9,276 nt of DNA from Nitrospirota bacterium (lineage in GTDB: Bacteria; Nitrospirota; Nitrospiria; Nitrospirales; UBA8639). Under the pieces are notes generated by a model. That model was given only the letters and a program-made list of their open reading frames with translations. It was not told where the DNA came from and did not search any database. The position numbers and the translations under genes are program-made. The stretch lies in contig JAOUNC010000077.1 of assembly GCA_029881175.1 (NCBI GenBank), positions 1 through 9,276 of the forward strand, read 5' to 3'. Positions 1-7,170 of the stretch are shown in pieces; position 1 is the first letter of the stretch, and the number at the start of each line of letters is the position of its first letter.

Positions 1-2403
1 GGCGGCGCGACGGTAGTAGTGGGGGCGTTGACGAGTACGCCCGACACGACGTACACGGTGGAACTCTATCGCAATGGCAGCTGTGATGCCTCAGGCTTTG
101 GCGAAGGACAGACGTTGGTCCACACGGAGGCGGTGACGACGGATAGTGCCGGCACGGTGACGTTTGAATTCACCGTCACGCCGGCAATTGCCACGGGTTT
201 TGGCCTCACGGCGACGGCCACAGACCCGCAAGGCAACACCTCGGAATTCTCCAACTGTCTGCTCTATACGGTGCCGCTATCGATCTTGGAGGTCACGCTA
301 CAGGGCCCGGGCACAGGCACGGTCACGAGCACGCCGGTGGGCTTGGCCCTCGATGGCACGCCTGGCGCGGCCTGCACGGGAAGCCAAGGGAGCCTGTGTC
401 GGCTTGTCGTGCCGCAAAACACCGTCATTGATCAATTGGTCGCGCAAGCAGGGGACGGCACCAACTTCATTGGCTGGAGTGGAGACAAATGTCGGGGGCA
501 GGAGCCCTGTACCTTCAGTGTCACGGCCCCGCGGACGGTGGTCACGGCCAGCTTCTGTCCCTCGGATGGCAGCGCCTGCGGCTTGCCGCAAGAGCCGGTG
601 GGGTTTGTCTGCCAATCGTACTGGCCGAACTCGGTCACCTGTTCGTGGCAGCCAGTGAGTGCCGCCATTGGGTATCGGGTGTTTCTCGGGACGGCCTCGC
701 GCACGTATACGCAGTTTCAGGACGTGGGGCTGGTCACGACGCATACGTTCACGGGCCTCACGCCGAACGTGCGATACTTCCTCGCGGTGGCCTCGTTGCA
801 GGCGCCAGCGGTCGCGGGGCTTGTCGGGGCGGCGGCCACGGACCCGCCGCTCAGTGGGCTCTCGGGCGAAGTCACCTATGACAACGTGTTGGCAGTGGAG
901 GAGGCGGGCTGGCAGGTGGCGCCGGAGCCCGTGAATGCCAAAAAGGGCCCGGCGGCCTGGAAGGCGTTCCCGGATCCCGTGGAGGTCACGTTGCCGCCGC
1001 AAGTCACGGAAAGCTCGGGAGTGTATGTGTCAGAGACCTTGTCGAACGAGGTGCCGAAGGTGGGGAGTTATATCGCGCGGCCCACGTTAGGCTGTCGCCG
1101 TGATTACACGCTAACGGTCAACCTGCAGACGTTCGCGCCGGGAGCGGATGGCCCTGGGGCGCAAGGGGTGTTGGTGCGGTACCGGGACGATAGCACCTAC
1201 TATCGGGTGGCGCTGGATTGGGCGGAAGGAGTGCAGCAACCGCGACTGCGGGTGGTCAAGCAAGACCAGGGGGTCTTTACGCTCTTAGGCGAAACCTTTA
1301 TCAACAGCACGAGCTTGCATCTGCCCATGCCGAATGAAACGGAACTGCGGGTGGAGGTGCAAGGCGAGCAGCTGACGGTGTTTGTGGGGGGCACGCAGCA
1401 GCTCAGTGTCAGCGACCCCACGCCGTTAGAAGGGCTGGGGCTTGGGGTCTATACCTGGCGCAATCCGGACAATAACTTTGATGTCACCAGTAACACGAGT
1501 CTCATTAATTTTGCCAATGACCCCCCGACGGACTGTGCGACGTTAGAGGTGGTGCCGGAAGGGACAGGCAGTGGCGAGGTGAGCAGTACGGTCGTCAGTG
1601 TGCCGCCGAACACGGAAGCGGTGGAGACGGTGGCCCTCCCGGGGGCGCCGCAGGCGGCCTATCCGGTGGGTACACAGGTGCAGTTACTGGCCACGCCCAC
1701 GGACCCCAGTGGCGGGCCCTTTGAAGGGTGGCGCGGCTGTGTGGCGACGCCCGTGATGACGCCGACCTTACTGGTGACCATGGATCAGGTCAAGACGTGT
1801 CGGGTACGGTTTGGGGGAACCCCGACGCAACTGGTGACGTGGGATGTGGATGCCAATGGGGTGGCAGATGAACGGGATGCGGGCATGCTGACGCGGTGGG
1901 CGTTTGGGTTGCGGGGACCGGCGATGGTGGAGGGCTTGGTGGACCCCAATGGCGAGCGAGCGGATGCGGGGGCCATGGCGACGCATCTGGAGCCGGCGCG
2001 GATCAGCTTAGCGGATGTCGATGGGGATGGCATGGTGGGGGCGCTGACGGATATGCAAGTGGTGACGCGATTTTTCCAGGCGCGAGCGAATGGGAAGACG
2101 GAGGAGGAGATTCGGGCAGATAGCACGTTGTTGACGGGAGTGGTGAGTTCGACAGCTCAGCGGAATCCGATGCAAATCCTCAATCATTTATTCGACAAGT
2201 TGCCCAGTAACCGTGAGGGGATCAGTGCGTTAACCGCCACAGAGGCCGAGGGGAGTGTGTTGCCGATAGGTACGATCGCCGAGCCCACCCTCACGCCAAC
2301 CGTTGCTCCGGCGCCGGTCACCGGCCCTGAGGAAGTCACTAAGTCCGGACGGCGGAAGGGACACCACAATAAAAAAGAGAGGAGGCGAAAATTTCGTCAG
2401 TAA
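1..2403 (+). CDS. C-terminal part of a large modular secreted protein (InlB-like, FN3, LamG-like, dockerin-like)
   Basis: The frame is open from base 1, so the 5' end lies upstream; the GTG at 19 is probably an internal valine. Residues are numbered from the codon at base 1 (800 visible). Residues 1-88 match the repeat that often ends CSLREA or beta-helix exoproteins (GFGEGQ, TATATDPQGNTSEFS). Residues 95-186 and 514-606 are InlB-like repeats, each with a GW-G-C core (FIGWSGDKC; FEGWRGC). About 196-283 resembles fibronectin III, and about 361-505 a LamG-like sandwich. Residues 615-626 (DVDANGVADERD) form a complete EF-hand loop followed by LTRWAFGLRG; a second loop starts at DVDGDG 672-677, as in a type I dockerin. 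A Thr/Pro linker precedes about 20 strongly basic C-terminal residues. It is presumably a surface or extracellular protein. Being upstream of tpsB on the same strand makes it a candidate TpsB substrate, but no secretion domain is visible here. Confidence 0.85.
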   Translation, partial: GGATVVVGALTSTPDTTYTVELYRNGSCDASGFGEGQTLVHTEAVTTDSAGTVTFEFTVTPAIATGFGLTATATDPQGNTSEFSNCLLYTVPLSILEVTLQGPGTGTVTSTPVGLALDGTPGAACTGSQGSLCRLVVPQNTVIDQLVAQAGDGTNFIGWSGDKCRGQEPCTFSVTAPRTVVTASFCPSDGSACGLPQEPVGFVCQSYWPNSVTCSWQPVSAAIGYRVFLGTASRTYTQFQDVGLVTTHTFTGLTPNVRYFLAVASLQAPAVAGLVGAAATDPPLSGLSGEVTYDNVLAVEEAGWQVAPEPVNAKKGPAAWKAFPDPVEVTLPPQVTESSGVYVSETLSNEVPKVGSYIARPTLGCRRDYTLTVNLQTFAPGADGPGAQGVLVRYRDDSTYYRVALDWAEGVQQPRLRVVKQDQGVFTLLGETFINSTSLHLPMPNETELRVEVQGEQLTVFVGGTQQLSVSDPTPLEGLGLGVYTWRNPDNNFDVTSNTSLINFANDPPTDCATLEVVPEGTGSGEVSSTVVSVPPNTEAVETVALPGAPQAAYPVGTQVQLLATPTDPSGGPFEGWRGCVATPVMTPTLLVTMDQVKTCRVRFGGTPTQLVTWDVDANGVADERDAGMLTRWAFGLRGPAMVEGLVDPNGERADAGAMATHLEPARISLADVDGDGMVGALTDMQVVTRFFQARANGKTEEEIRADSTLLTGVVSSTAQRNPMQILNHLFDKLPSNREGISALTATEAEGSVLPIGTIAEPTLTPTVAPAPVTGPEEVTKSGRRKGHHNKKERRRKFRQ

Positions 2404-2618
2404 AATTAAATGTGAAACTTTAGACTTTATTTACCAGGCATTGTCTGAGGAAGTTCAATATCTGGGGACTAGCTCTTTTTCTCCTCCTTCCGTCATTCCC
2501 GCGAATGGACGGAAAAGATGGATCCCCGCCAAAAACTGCGGGGATGACAGATTAAGCATTGTTTGACGACCGTGACCGACTCCCTCAGGATTTCACCGGA
2601 CATTGGCTGAAAGGTGAA
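2404..2618. other. Intergenic leader between exoprotein and tpsB
   Basis: About 215 bases separate the exoprotein stop from the preferred tpsB start. The first 85 are AT-rich with no convincing hairpin terminator or sigma-70 promoter. The rest is mainly the palindromic dispersed repeat at 2488-2548. It is unclear whether tpsB is transcribed together with the exoprotein or from its own promoter. Confidence 0.5.
2488..2548. repeat. Palindromic dispersed repeat (CGTCATTCCCGC / GCGGGGATGAC type)
   Basis: The outer arms GTCATTCCCGC (2492-2502) and GCGGGGATGAC (2538-2548) pair over 11 positions with one G-T wobble. Two inner hairpins are also possible: TTCCGTCATTC (2488-2498) with GAATG plus ACGGAA (2503-2514, one bulged G), and CCCCGC (2524-2529) with GCGGGG (2538-2543). 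Its left part, GTCATTCCCG then GGATCC, resembles the units at 7769-7803 and 7878-7912, so the family occurs more than once in this window. It ends 10 bases before a possible TTG start of tpsB. Confidence 0.75.
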
Positions 2619-4481
2619 ATGCCAGTTTTTACAGATACTATTCCGTTCCTACTGCCGAATGGAACTTTTCGTATGCAAAGAATGAAAGGAATCATCCCAT
2701 TGCTAATGAAAGTGTTTCCTCGATTCTCTATGCAACCATTTTTCTGGAGTGTTGGGGGTGTGGCATGTGCGATGTTGCTCTTGGGTGACATGTTCCCTGC
2801 CCCCAATGAATCGCTAACGTGGGCGCAGACTCCTCCGGTGCTCGATCCGACAGGCCGTTCAGGGGAATCGCCTTCTTTAATTCCCCAAGAGGCTCTGCGG
2901 CCCGCCAAACCTTCCCGCCCGATGTTGCCGTCCTTAGAACAATTGCAGGAACGAAGCCTTCAGGGTGTGCCGCCGATTCAAGTCTTTGTCAAGGAATTGA
3001 AGGTGGTGGGTTATACCGTATTTTCAGATCAAGAGATTCATGCCATCATTCATCCTTATCAGAATCGACTCATTACGACAGAAGATCTTGAGACAGTTCG
3101 GCGCGCGCTGACTCTGCTCTATGTCGATAAGGGGTATATCAATTCCGGGGCCATCATTCCAGATCAGGGTATAGAGGATGGAGTCGTGACATTGGAAATC
3201 ATCGAAGGTACCTTGGATGAAATTGACGTGGTGGTAGAGGGCGCTAAGCATTTCCATCCATTTTATTTCCGGAGCCGTATACGATTAGGGGTTGAGGAAC
3301 CTCTTAACGTTCGTCCTTTACAGGAACGGTTGCAGTTGCTGTTGTTAGATTCACGAGTACAACGGCTCAATTCAGAACTCAAGCCAGGATCTCATCTTGG
3401 TTCGAGTGAGTTGCATGTTCGTGTAAAAGAAGCGAGTCCCTATCGAGCGTGGGCCGAGTTTAACAATTTTCAATCCCCAACCATTGGTGCGGAACGAGGG
3501 TTGGGGACCGTGGCGCATCAAAATCTTCTTGGCTTGGGGGATGTCTTTCAATTTACCTATGGTCAGTCAAAGGGTCTTGACCCGTTGATTGATGGGAGCT
3601 ATACGCTTCCGATTACACCCTATGATACGACTCTAGAGTTTCAATATCGCCGTAATAATTTTAAAGACGTATCCAATACCTTTAAAGACTTGGATATCAA
3701 GAGTAAAACGCAAATCTTTACTTTCACCCTTCGGCAACCGATCTATCGAAACTTGCAGGATGAAGTGGCTCTATCATTGACGGGAGAACATTTAGAAAAC
3801 AACACCTCTCTGTTAGGTTCGGGCTTTGCCTTTACCCCAGGGTACACTAATAACGGGCATGCGAAGATCACAGCCTTGCGGTTCGCCCAAGAATGGACTC
3901 GACGCCAATCGAATCAGGTGTTCGCGATTCGCTCACGTTTTAGTATGGGGTTGGATATTTTTGATGCCACAAATAATCGAGTCAATAAGGACGATCCTGA
4001 CAGCCATTTTTTCGTGTGGTTAGGGCAAGCTCAATGGGTTCGGCGCATTGATCCGTGGGGTATCCAATTTTTAACAAGTTCGGCACTTCAAATTGCCAAT
4101 GATAGTTTGTTCCCATTACAACAGTTTGCGGTGGGGGGACGTTTTTCAGTTCGAGGATATCGAGAGAACACGTTAGTACGGGATAATGCCTTTTTATTTT
4201 CTGTGGAAACGCGCTTGCCGGTTCTGCCGTCCGTATTTGGAGACAATGTTCTATATTTTGCACCATTTGTTGATGTCGGGCATTCCTGGAATGCTCAAGT
4301 CACGACCCCGTCTCCAAAAACATTAGCCAGTGTCGGGACGGGCGTGCGGATAAATATTTTCGATCGGGCCCAGGCTAATGTGTATTGGGGTATGCAATTG
4401 AATCATGTGAGTGATCCCCCGCCTGGAGGAAACTTACAAGATCATGGGGTGCATGTGCAGTTTGTGTGGAATCTCTTCTAA
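2619..4481 (+). CDS. Two-partner-secretion outer-membrane transporter (TpsB, ShlB/FhaC/HecB family)
   Basis: The product is a 16-stranded beta-barrel porin that binds a TpsA exoprotein in the periplasm through POTRA domains and moves it across the outer membrane. Numbering is from the ATG at 2619 (620 residues). Residues 30-69 contain a basic then hydrophobic stretch (KVFPRF, then FFWSVGGVACAMLLLG) that fits a signal peptide ending near TWAQ. A Pro-rich linker leads to a ShlB-type POTRA at about 119-198 (VKELKVVGYTVFSDQEI, then GVVTLEIIEG), a second POTRA-like segment to about 275, and the barrel. The conserved loop-6 motif VRGY is at 511-514. The chain ends in phenylalanine (QFVWNLF), as expected of a BAM-inserted barrel. 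The 5' end is uncertain: TTG 2559 is open, ATG 2619 has GAAAGG four bases upstream, and ATG 2673, 2682 or 2706 would give a more usual signal peptide. Family assignment is firm; the substrate is not known. Confidence 0.92.
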   Translation: MPVFTDTIPFLLPNGTFRMQRMKGIIPLLMKVFPRFSMQPFFWSVGGVACAMLLLGDMFPAPNESLTWAQTPPVLDPTGRSGESPSLIPQEALRPAKPSRPMLPSLEQLQERSLQGVPPIQVFVKELKVVGYTVFSDQEIHAIIHPYQNRLITTEDLETVRRALTLLYVDKGYINSGAIIPDQGIEDGVVTLEIIEGTLDEIDVVVEGAKHFHPFYFRSRIRLGVEEPLNVRPLQERLQLLLLDSRVQRLNSELKPGSHLGSSELHVRVKEASPYRAWAEFNNFQSPTIGAERGLGTVAHQNLLGLGDVFQFTYGQSKGLDPLIDGSYTLPITPYDTTLEFQYRRNNFKDVSNTFKDLDIKSKTQIFTFTLRQPIYRNLQDEVALSLTGEHLENNTSLLGSGFAFTPGYTNNGHAKITALRFAQEWTRRQSNQVFAIRSRFSMGLDIFDATNNRVNKDDPDSHFFVWLGQAQWVRRIDPWGIQFLTSSALQIANDSLFPLQQFAVGGRFSVRGYRENTLVRDNAFLFSVETRLPVLPSVFGDNVLYFAPFVDVGHSWNAQVTTPSPKTLASVGTGVRINIFDRAQANVYWGMQLNHVSDPPPGGNLQDHGVHVQFVWNLF

Positions 4482-4536
4482 ATTGAAATTTGCAAAAAGC
4501 TTGGAAGAACATTAGAGAACGAGGCGATGTCGAAGC

Positions 4537-5217
4537 TTACCGCTGCGGCATGTGCTGCCTTCTGCTCTCCACCTCGGTAAGATGAATTCGTTGAAGGAAC
4601 GGGTTGTGTTGGATCAGCCATTCAGCCTGTTGCCATTCTGATCCAGCCTCCAGTTGCAACCGAGTGATACAGCCTTGTCTCGTTTCTCCCAGAGCTAAGA
4701 AAATAAACGCATGTTGGAGTTGGGTGTCATGCGCGGCATGACCAAGTTCTGCTAATCCCGTCGAGCTGAGTTGTATTTTGTTTATTCCCAGGTCCGTCAG
4801 ATAATTGTACACCTGGGTCGCCTGCTGATGCGCATAGGCCATGTTATAGGCGCGTGTCCCACGCCCATCGCATAGGCCTTCGATGTGAAGCTTCCAATTA
4901 TTCGTTTCAAGGGTGGTCATGATGTGTTTCAGAAAGCGGGTATTGTCTGCGGAGAACGATTGTCGGGTCTGATCAAAGTATAAATGCCCGGCAGTAATGG
5001 GTGGAGGCGGCTCGCTTTTGGGGGATCGTGAAAATCGAGCCTCTTGAGACGTTAGTTCGGGTAAAGCCAATACCGGAAGGTCCAGTTGTTCTATGGGATA
5101 GGGCGCGTGACGAAACTGGTGTGTGAACGAATGAGCTTTTATGGTGACGGGGAACAAAAAGAGAAGACAAATTCCCAAGGATATGAACCAAAAGGAAATT
5201 TCCGACGAGATCTTCAT
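4537..5217 (-). CDS. Periplasmic OmpA-like (OmpA/Pal C-terminal domain) protein
   Basis: This 226-residue exported protein has a signal peptide at residues 1-28 (hydrophobic FWFISLGICLLFLFPV, cleavage near IKA-HS) and no clear lipobox. A Pro-rich linker precedes an OmpA/Pal-like domain at about 78-176: LYFD at 79-82, then the core CDGRGTRAYN at 116-125 and a YNYLTDLGI helix. The family normally anchors to peptidoglycan by binding diaminopimelate through an Asp and an Arg 15 residues later. The Asp is present (D117), but the Arg position is Q132, so binding may be altered or lost. Residues 177-226 form a short C-terminal extension of unknown role. It converges with tpsB, 55 bases apart, and no clear terminator is visible between them. 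The Shine-Dalgarno before 5217 is weak. It may support the secretion locus in the periplasm, but that is inferred from proximity only. Confidence 0.8.
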   Translation of the reverse strand: MKISSEISFWFISLGICLLFLFPVTIKAHSFTHQFRHAPYPIEQLDLPVLALPELTSQEARFSRSPKSEPPPPITAGHLYFDQTRQSFSADNTRFLKHIMTTLETNNWKLHIEGLCDGRGTRAYNMAYAHQQATQVYNYLTDLGINKIQLSSTGLAELGHAAHDTQLQHAFIFLALGETRQGCITRLQLEAGSEWQQAEWLIQHNPFLQRIHLTEVESRRQHMPQR

Positions 5218-5537
5218 GAAAAAAAGGCTCTCGAAAAACGAATGGTTGGCTGCTTTACGCTTAGAGGTGATTAGCCAAAATGCGTGATACTGTTCCTCAT
5301 TATCGGCGAACCTGGTGCTTCCTTGACTGTTAATGCACGAAAGTTCTGTGCCTGCGAGTAGAACTGAGAGAGTGTGCTAACCTGATAAAGAATAGTTAGA
5401 GTTGGTAGGTGTTTGATGGAGAAAGACAGGCTCTGGTGTATTCCTATGACGTTAGAACCTTGTATGTGTGGTTGATGTGGTTTAAGAAATGTAGAGGTGG
5501 GAATAAGGCAGATGTGAAGAAATGAACAACCATAACA
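5218..5537. other. Intergenic region upstream of the OmpA-like gene
   Basis: These 320 bases lie between the start of the OmpA-like gene and the terminator of the DUF928 gene, both on the minus strand. They should hold the OmpA-like promoter, but I see no convincing -35/-10 pair and no sigma-54 signature. A GATAAT hexamer on the minus strand (complement near 5302-5307) lacks a good -35 partner. No RNA gene or protein-coding frame with codon-like character is visible. Confidence 0.4.
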
Positions 5538-5574
5538 ACAAGGCCGTTTCTCTTGTTCTGAGAAACGACCTTGT
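5538..5574 (-). terminator. Hairpin terminator of the DUF928 gene
   Basis: The arms 5538-5552 (ACAAGGCCGTTTCTC region) and 5560-5574 pair over 15 positions with one G-T wobble and a 7-base loop. The hairpin lies about 40 bases past the DUF928 stop. Read on the minus strand it is followed by TTGTT rather than a pure T run, so it is a good stem with a modest U-tract. Confidence 0.7.
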
Positions 5575-5615
5575 CATGCCGGAACCACTTTGTAATCCCT
5601 GTCAGCTCACAACCG

Positions 5616-6479
5616 CTACCCTTGATTGGAAGCAGGATTCGTCGAGATGGCATTCCCTGGATCACCCGGGGTAGCACCGTTCTCGTCCAATTGAGACAAT
5701 TCATCCAATCCGACCTGTTTCAATAAGGTCGAACGAATGTGTTTGAGCGCCCCATTGTTGGGTTGTGCATCAATTTCACGGGAAATTGACCGGATCGCGT
5801 CGTACCACAGTCCAGCTGCTGCATACAGCTTGGTCAAATCTTCGGCAGAAGTTTGCGAAGCCGAGTCGATGACCTGGCTGGGTGTATCGACTAATTCAAT
5901 TCGCCCTCCAGCAATGACATCATTCGATGGACGATCAGGATCCACAACCAAGGCCACAAACCATTGATACGCTTTCCCCTTCTCCAAGGAGAGGGATAAG
6001 TCCTCAAGTGCCACATGATGAACGCCACCTTGTTCAGGGGGAGGGAGCACGGTTTCAATTTCCGGCTGAATGCCGTTTTCATCCATGATCGTCAGTTCCA
6101 AGGGATAGTCCGAAGCTTTGGACATATACCAATAGAGTGTTGGTTGGGTGGCAATGGTCAGTCCAATGTGATCGGGTGCTAACGCATAGAGGACAGGGAG
6201 GTCCTGCCCCGGGCCTCTGGTGGCTCCGCCAATACGTCCGCCTGGGGTACCTCGCCGGGGAGGCTGATATGCCGGCAAGGGTGGTTGTTGGGTAGATTTG
6301 GATTGAGCCACGATTACCTGAGAAGCCCCTGTCAGTTTGCCTGGTGATGACGCTGCCGTTTTCATTTCTTTGGGCTGCATAATCTTTGTCGAGTCTTTAG
6401 CTAACGCTGGCAGTCCTAATCCCAGAACAACGGCCATACTTCCTAAAAGAATGAAGCGAGACAATCGGTGGTGCGTCAT
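5616..6479 (-). CDS. Exported DUF928 family protein
   Basis: The product has 287 residues. The start at 6479 is set by a strong AAGGAGG seven to eight bases upstream; the frame stays open to 6596, but that extension lacks protein character. Residues 1-27 are a signal peptide (RLSRF, hydrophobic core, cleavage after LPALA). A Gln/Pro-rich spacer leads to the DUF928 hallmark PPRRGTPGGRIGGATRG at 73-89. The domain continues through LYALAPDHIGLT (98-109), a TLYWYMSK strand (114-121), LEKGKAYQWF (165-174) and a helical end to about 260, followed by a polar tail. DUF928 has no known biochemical function. It is known mainly from cyanobacteria, where as I recall it often sits near TpsB, haemagglutinin-like and CHAT-domain genes, which fits the tpsB next door. 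A hairpin terminator follows the stop. The domain call is confident; a role in secretion is inference. Confidence 0.85.
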   Translation of the reverse strand: MTHHRLSRFILLGSMAVVLGLGLPALAKDSTKIMQPKEMKTAASSPGKLTGASQVIVAQSKSTQQPPLPAYQPPRRGTPGGRIGGATRGPGQDLPVLYALAPDHIGLTIATQPTLYWYMSKASDYPLELTIMDENGIQPEIETVLPPPEQGGVHHVALEDLSLSLEKGKAYQWFVALVVDPDRPSNDVIAGGRIELVDTPSQVIDSASQTSAEDLTKLYAAAGLWYDAIRSISREIDAQPNNGALKHIRSTLLKQVGLDELSQLDENGATPGDPGNAISTNPASNQG

Positions 6480-6594
6480 GATAGCCCCTCCTTGATGCAG
6501 CGGGATTTCAGTGTGAATCAAAGAATCCCGTTGCAAACAATTCGTGTTCAGTAAATGATTGCTGATGGAATGTATGCAATTATTGTTCATGATC

Positions 6595-6622
6595 ATTCTC
6601 CCAGTTAAAAACAGTTTAACAA
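6595..6622 (-). promoter_or_regulatory. Possible sigma-70 promoter with overlapping dyad upstream of DUF928 gene
   Basis: On the minus strand, TTGTTA (complement of 6617-6622) and GAGAAT (complement of 6595-6600) are 16 bases apart, each matching the sigma-70 consensus at 4 of 6 positions. A perfect 6-base inverted repeat with a 5-base spacer (GTTAAA 6604-6609, TTTAAC 6615-6620) fills the promoter spacer and could be an operator. The implied leader would be about 100 bases. Both parts are weak individually. Confidence 0.25.
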
Positions 6623-6988
6623 AATTGAAGACAGGCTGCCGTGACGGACATCACATAGGGAACGATTTTGTGAGTAAATGTTTCTCATACACTTTTAAAT
6701 AAAGCAAGCCTAATGCCATCTTGGACTAATATCTCTTTTTGGGAAGGGCAAAAGAATTGAGAGGAATAATGCCTTACTTTTTAATGACTTTTGGCCATCT
6801 TTTACTTTTTGGGATCATAAAGGCGGGTGCATGGGAGTCAGGACCCAAGCAAGGGTGTCTACGTTGGAGACAATTTATCAGGTGAGTGTGAACAACATGA
6901 TCACCATGCCGAACTCCAAAAGGTTTCGCCACTCCCATCTTGGTTCCTTCCTTTATCGTGCATTACCTTTCCATGAAAACATTTTATA

Positions 6989-7027
6989 TCTCCCTCGCCC
7001 TTGAGGGAGAGGGTAGGGTGGAGGGTG
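6989..7027. repeat. REP-like intergenic palindrome (CTCCCTC...GAGGGAG)
   Basis: A perfect 8-base inverted repeat, TCTCCCTC (6989-6996) and GAGGGAGA (7003-7010), with loop GCCCTT, is followed by GGGTAGGGTGGAGGGTG. This organisation matches a palindrome widely dispersed between genes in many Gram-negative genomes. Its complement reads like the artefactual peptide HPPPYPLPQGRGR, often seen in false gene calls. Only one copy is visible in this window. Confidence 0.75.
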
Positions 7028-7034
7028 AACGCCC

Positions 7035-7140
7035 ATTGAATGGTTAACCGACCAGAGACGCGAACCAAGGCAGCTCAGTGAAGAAAAAAGTGGCACGCGG
7101 GTTGCTTTATATCTCAAACAAGAAAGTTCAACCATTCAAT
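7035..7140. promoter_or_regulatory. 11-base inverted repeat flanking the sigma-54 promoter
   Basis: ATTGAATGGTT at 7035-7045 recurs exactly as its complement, AACCATTCAAT, at 7130-7140. The pair brackets the promoter, centred near -77 and +18 relative to the inferred start. The left copy sits in nested small palindromes: CCATTGAATGG (7033-7043) and GGTTAACC (7042-7049). These could be binding sites for the enhancer-binding activator or a repressor. The core ATTGAATGG appears once more at 7641-7649, after the gene. Confidence 0.35.
7091..7106 (+). promoter_or_regulatory. Sigma-54 (RpoN) -24/-12 promoter
   Basis: The sequence TGGCACG, four bases (CGGG), TTGCT matches the sigma-54 consensus TGGCACG-N4-TTGCW at every position, with GG (7092-7093) and GC (7104-7105) exactly 10 bases apart. 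Transcription would begin near 7117, giving a leader of about 54 bases before the strong Shine-Dalgarno and the ATG at 7171. Sigma-54 promoters need an enhancer-binding ATPase activator, so the downstream gene is probably switched on by a specific signal. Confidence 0.85.
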
Positions 7141-7170
7141 AACCATCGTGCGCACCAAGGAGGGAATATC

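Larger units (their letters stand above)
6480..7090. other. Long intergenic region between divergent DUF928 and small-protein genes
   Basis: The region holds the DUF928 leader and putative promoter, then AT-rich DNA with short direct repeats: CTTTTTGGGA at 6735-6744 and 6805-6814, and TTACTTTTT at 6774-6782 and 6802-6810. Two small frames lie on opposite strands, 54 codons at 6938-6774 (-) and 57 codons at 6831-7004 (+). They overlap each other and neither resembles a family I know, so neither is annotated. A REP-like palindrome (6989-7027) precedes the sigma-54 promoter region. Confidence 0.5.

Noticed and set aside
298..1002. 234-codon frame on the minus strand
   Set aside because: Antisense to the InlB-like and fibronectin III domains; Arg-rich translation typical of a shadow frame, with no motif.
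2303..2566. 87-codon plus-strand frame overlapping the exoprotein end
   Set aside because: Its C-terminal half is simply the translated dispersed repeat (PANGRKRWIPAKNCGDDR), and it has no supported start.
2559..2618. TTG start for tpsB at 2559
   Set aside because: No Shine-Dalgarno; the preceding bases are the dispersed repeat, and the first 20 residues are charged and unlike a secretion signal. Kept as an alternative only.
5444..5704. 86-codon minus-strand frame
   Set aside because: It crosses the terminator hairpin and overlaps the DUF928 end in another frame; no motif or ribosome site.
6480..6596. Longer start for the DUF928 protein at 6596
   Set aside because: The extension has no signal-peptide character, while the start at 6479 has AAGGAGG and is followed at once by a good signal peptide.
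6774..6938. 54-codon minus-strand frame with AGGAAGG upstream
   Set aside because: Overlaps a 57-codon frame on the other strand (6831-7004), lacks a recognisable domain and ends in T-rich repeated DNA; possible but unsupported.
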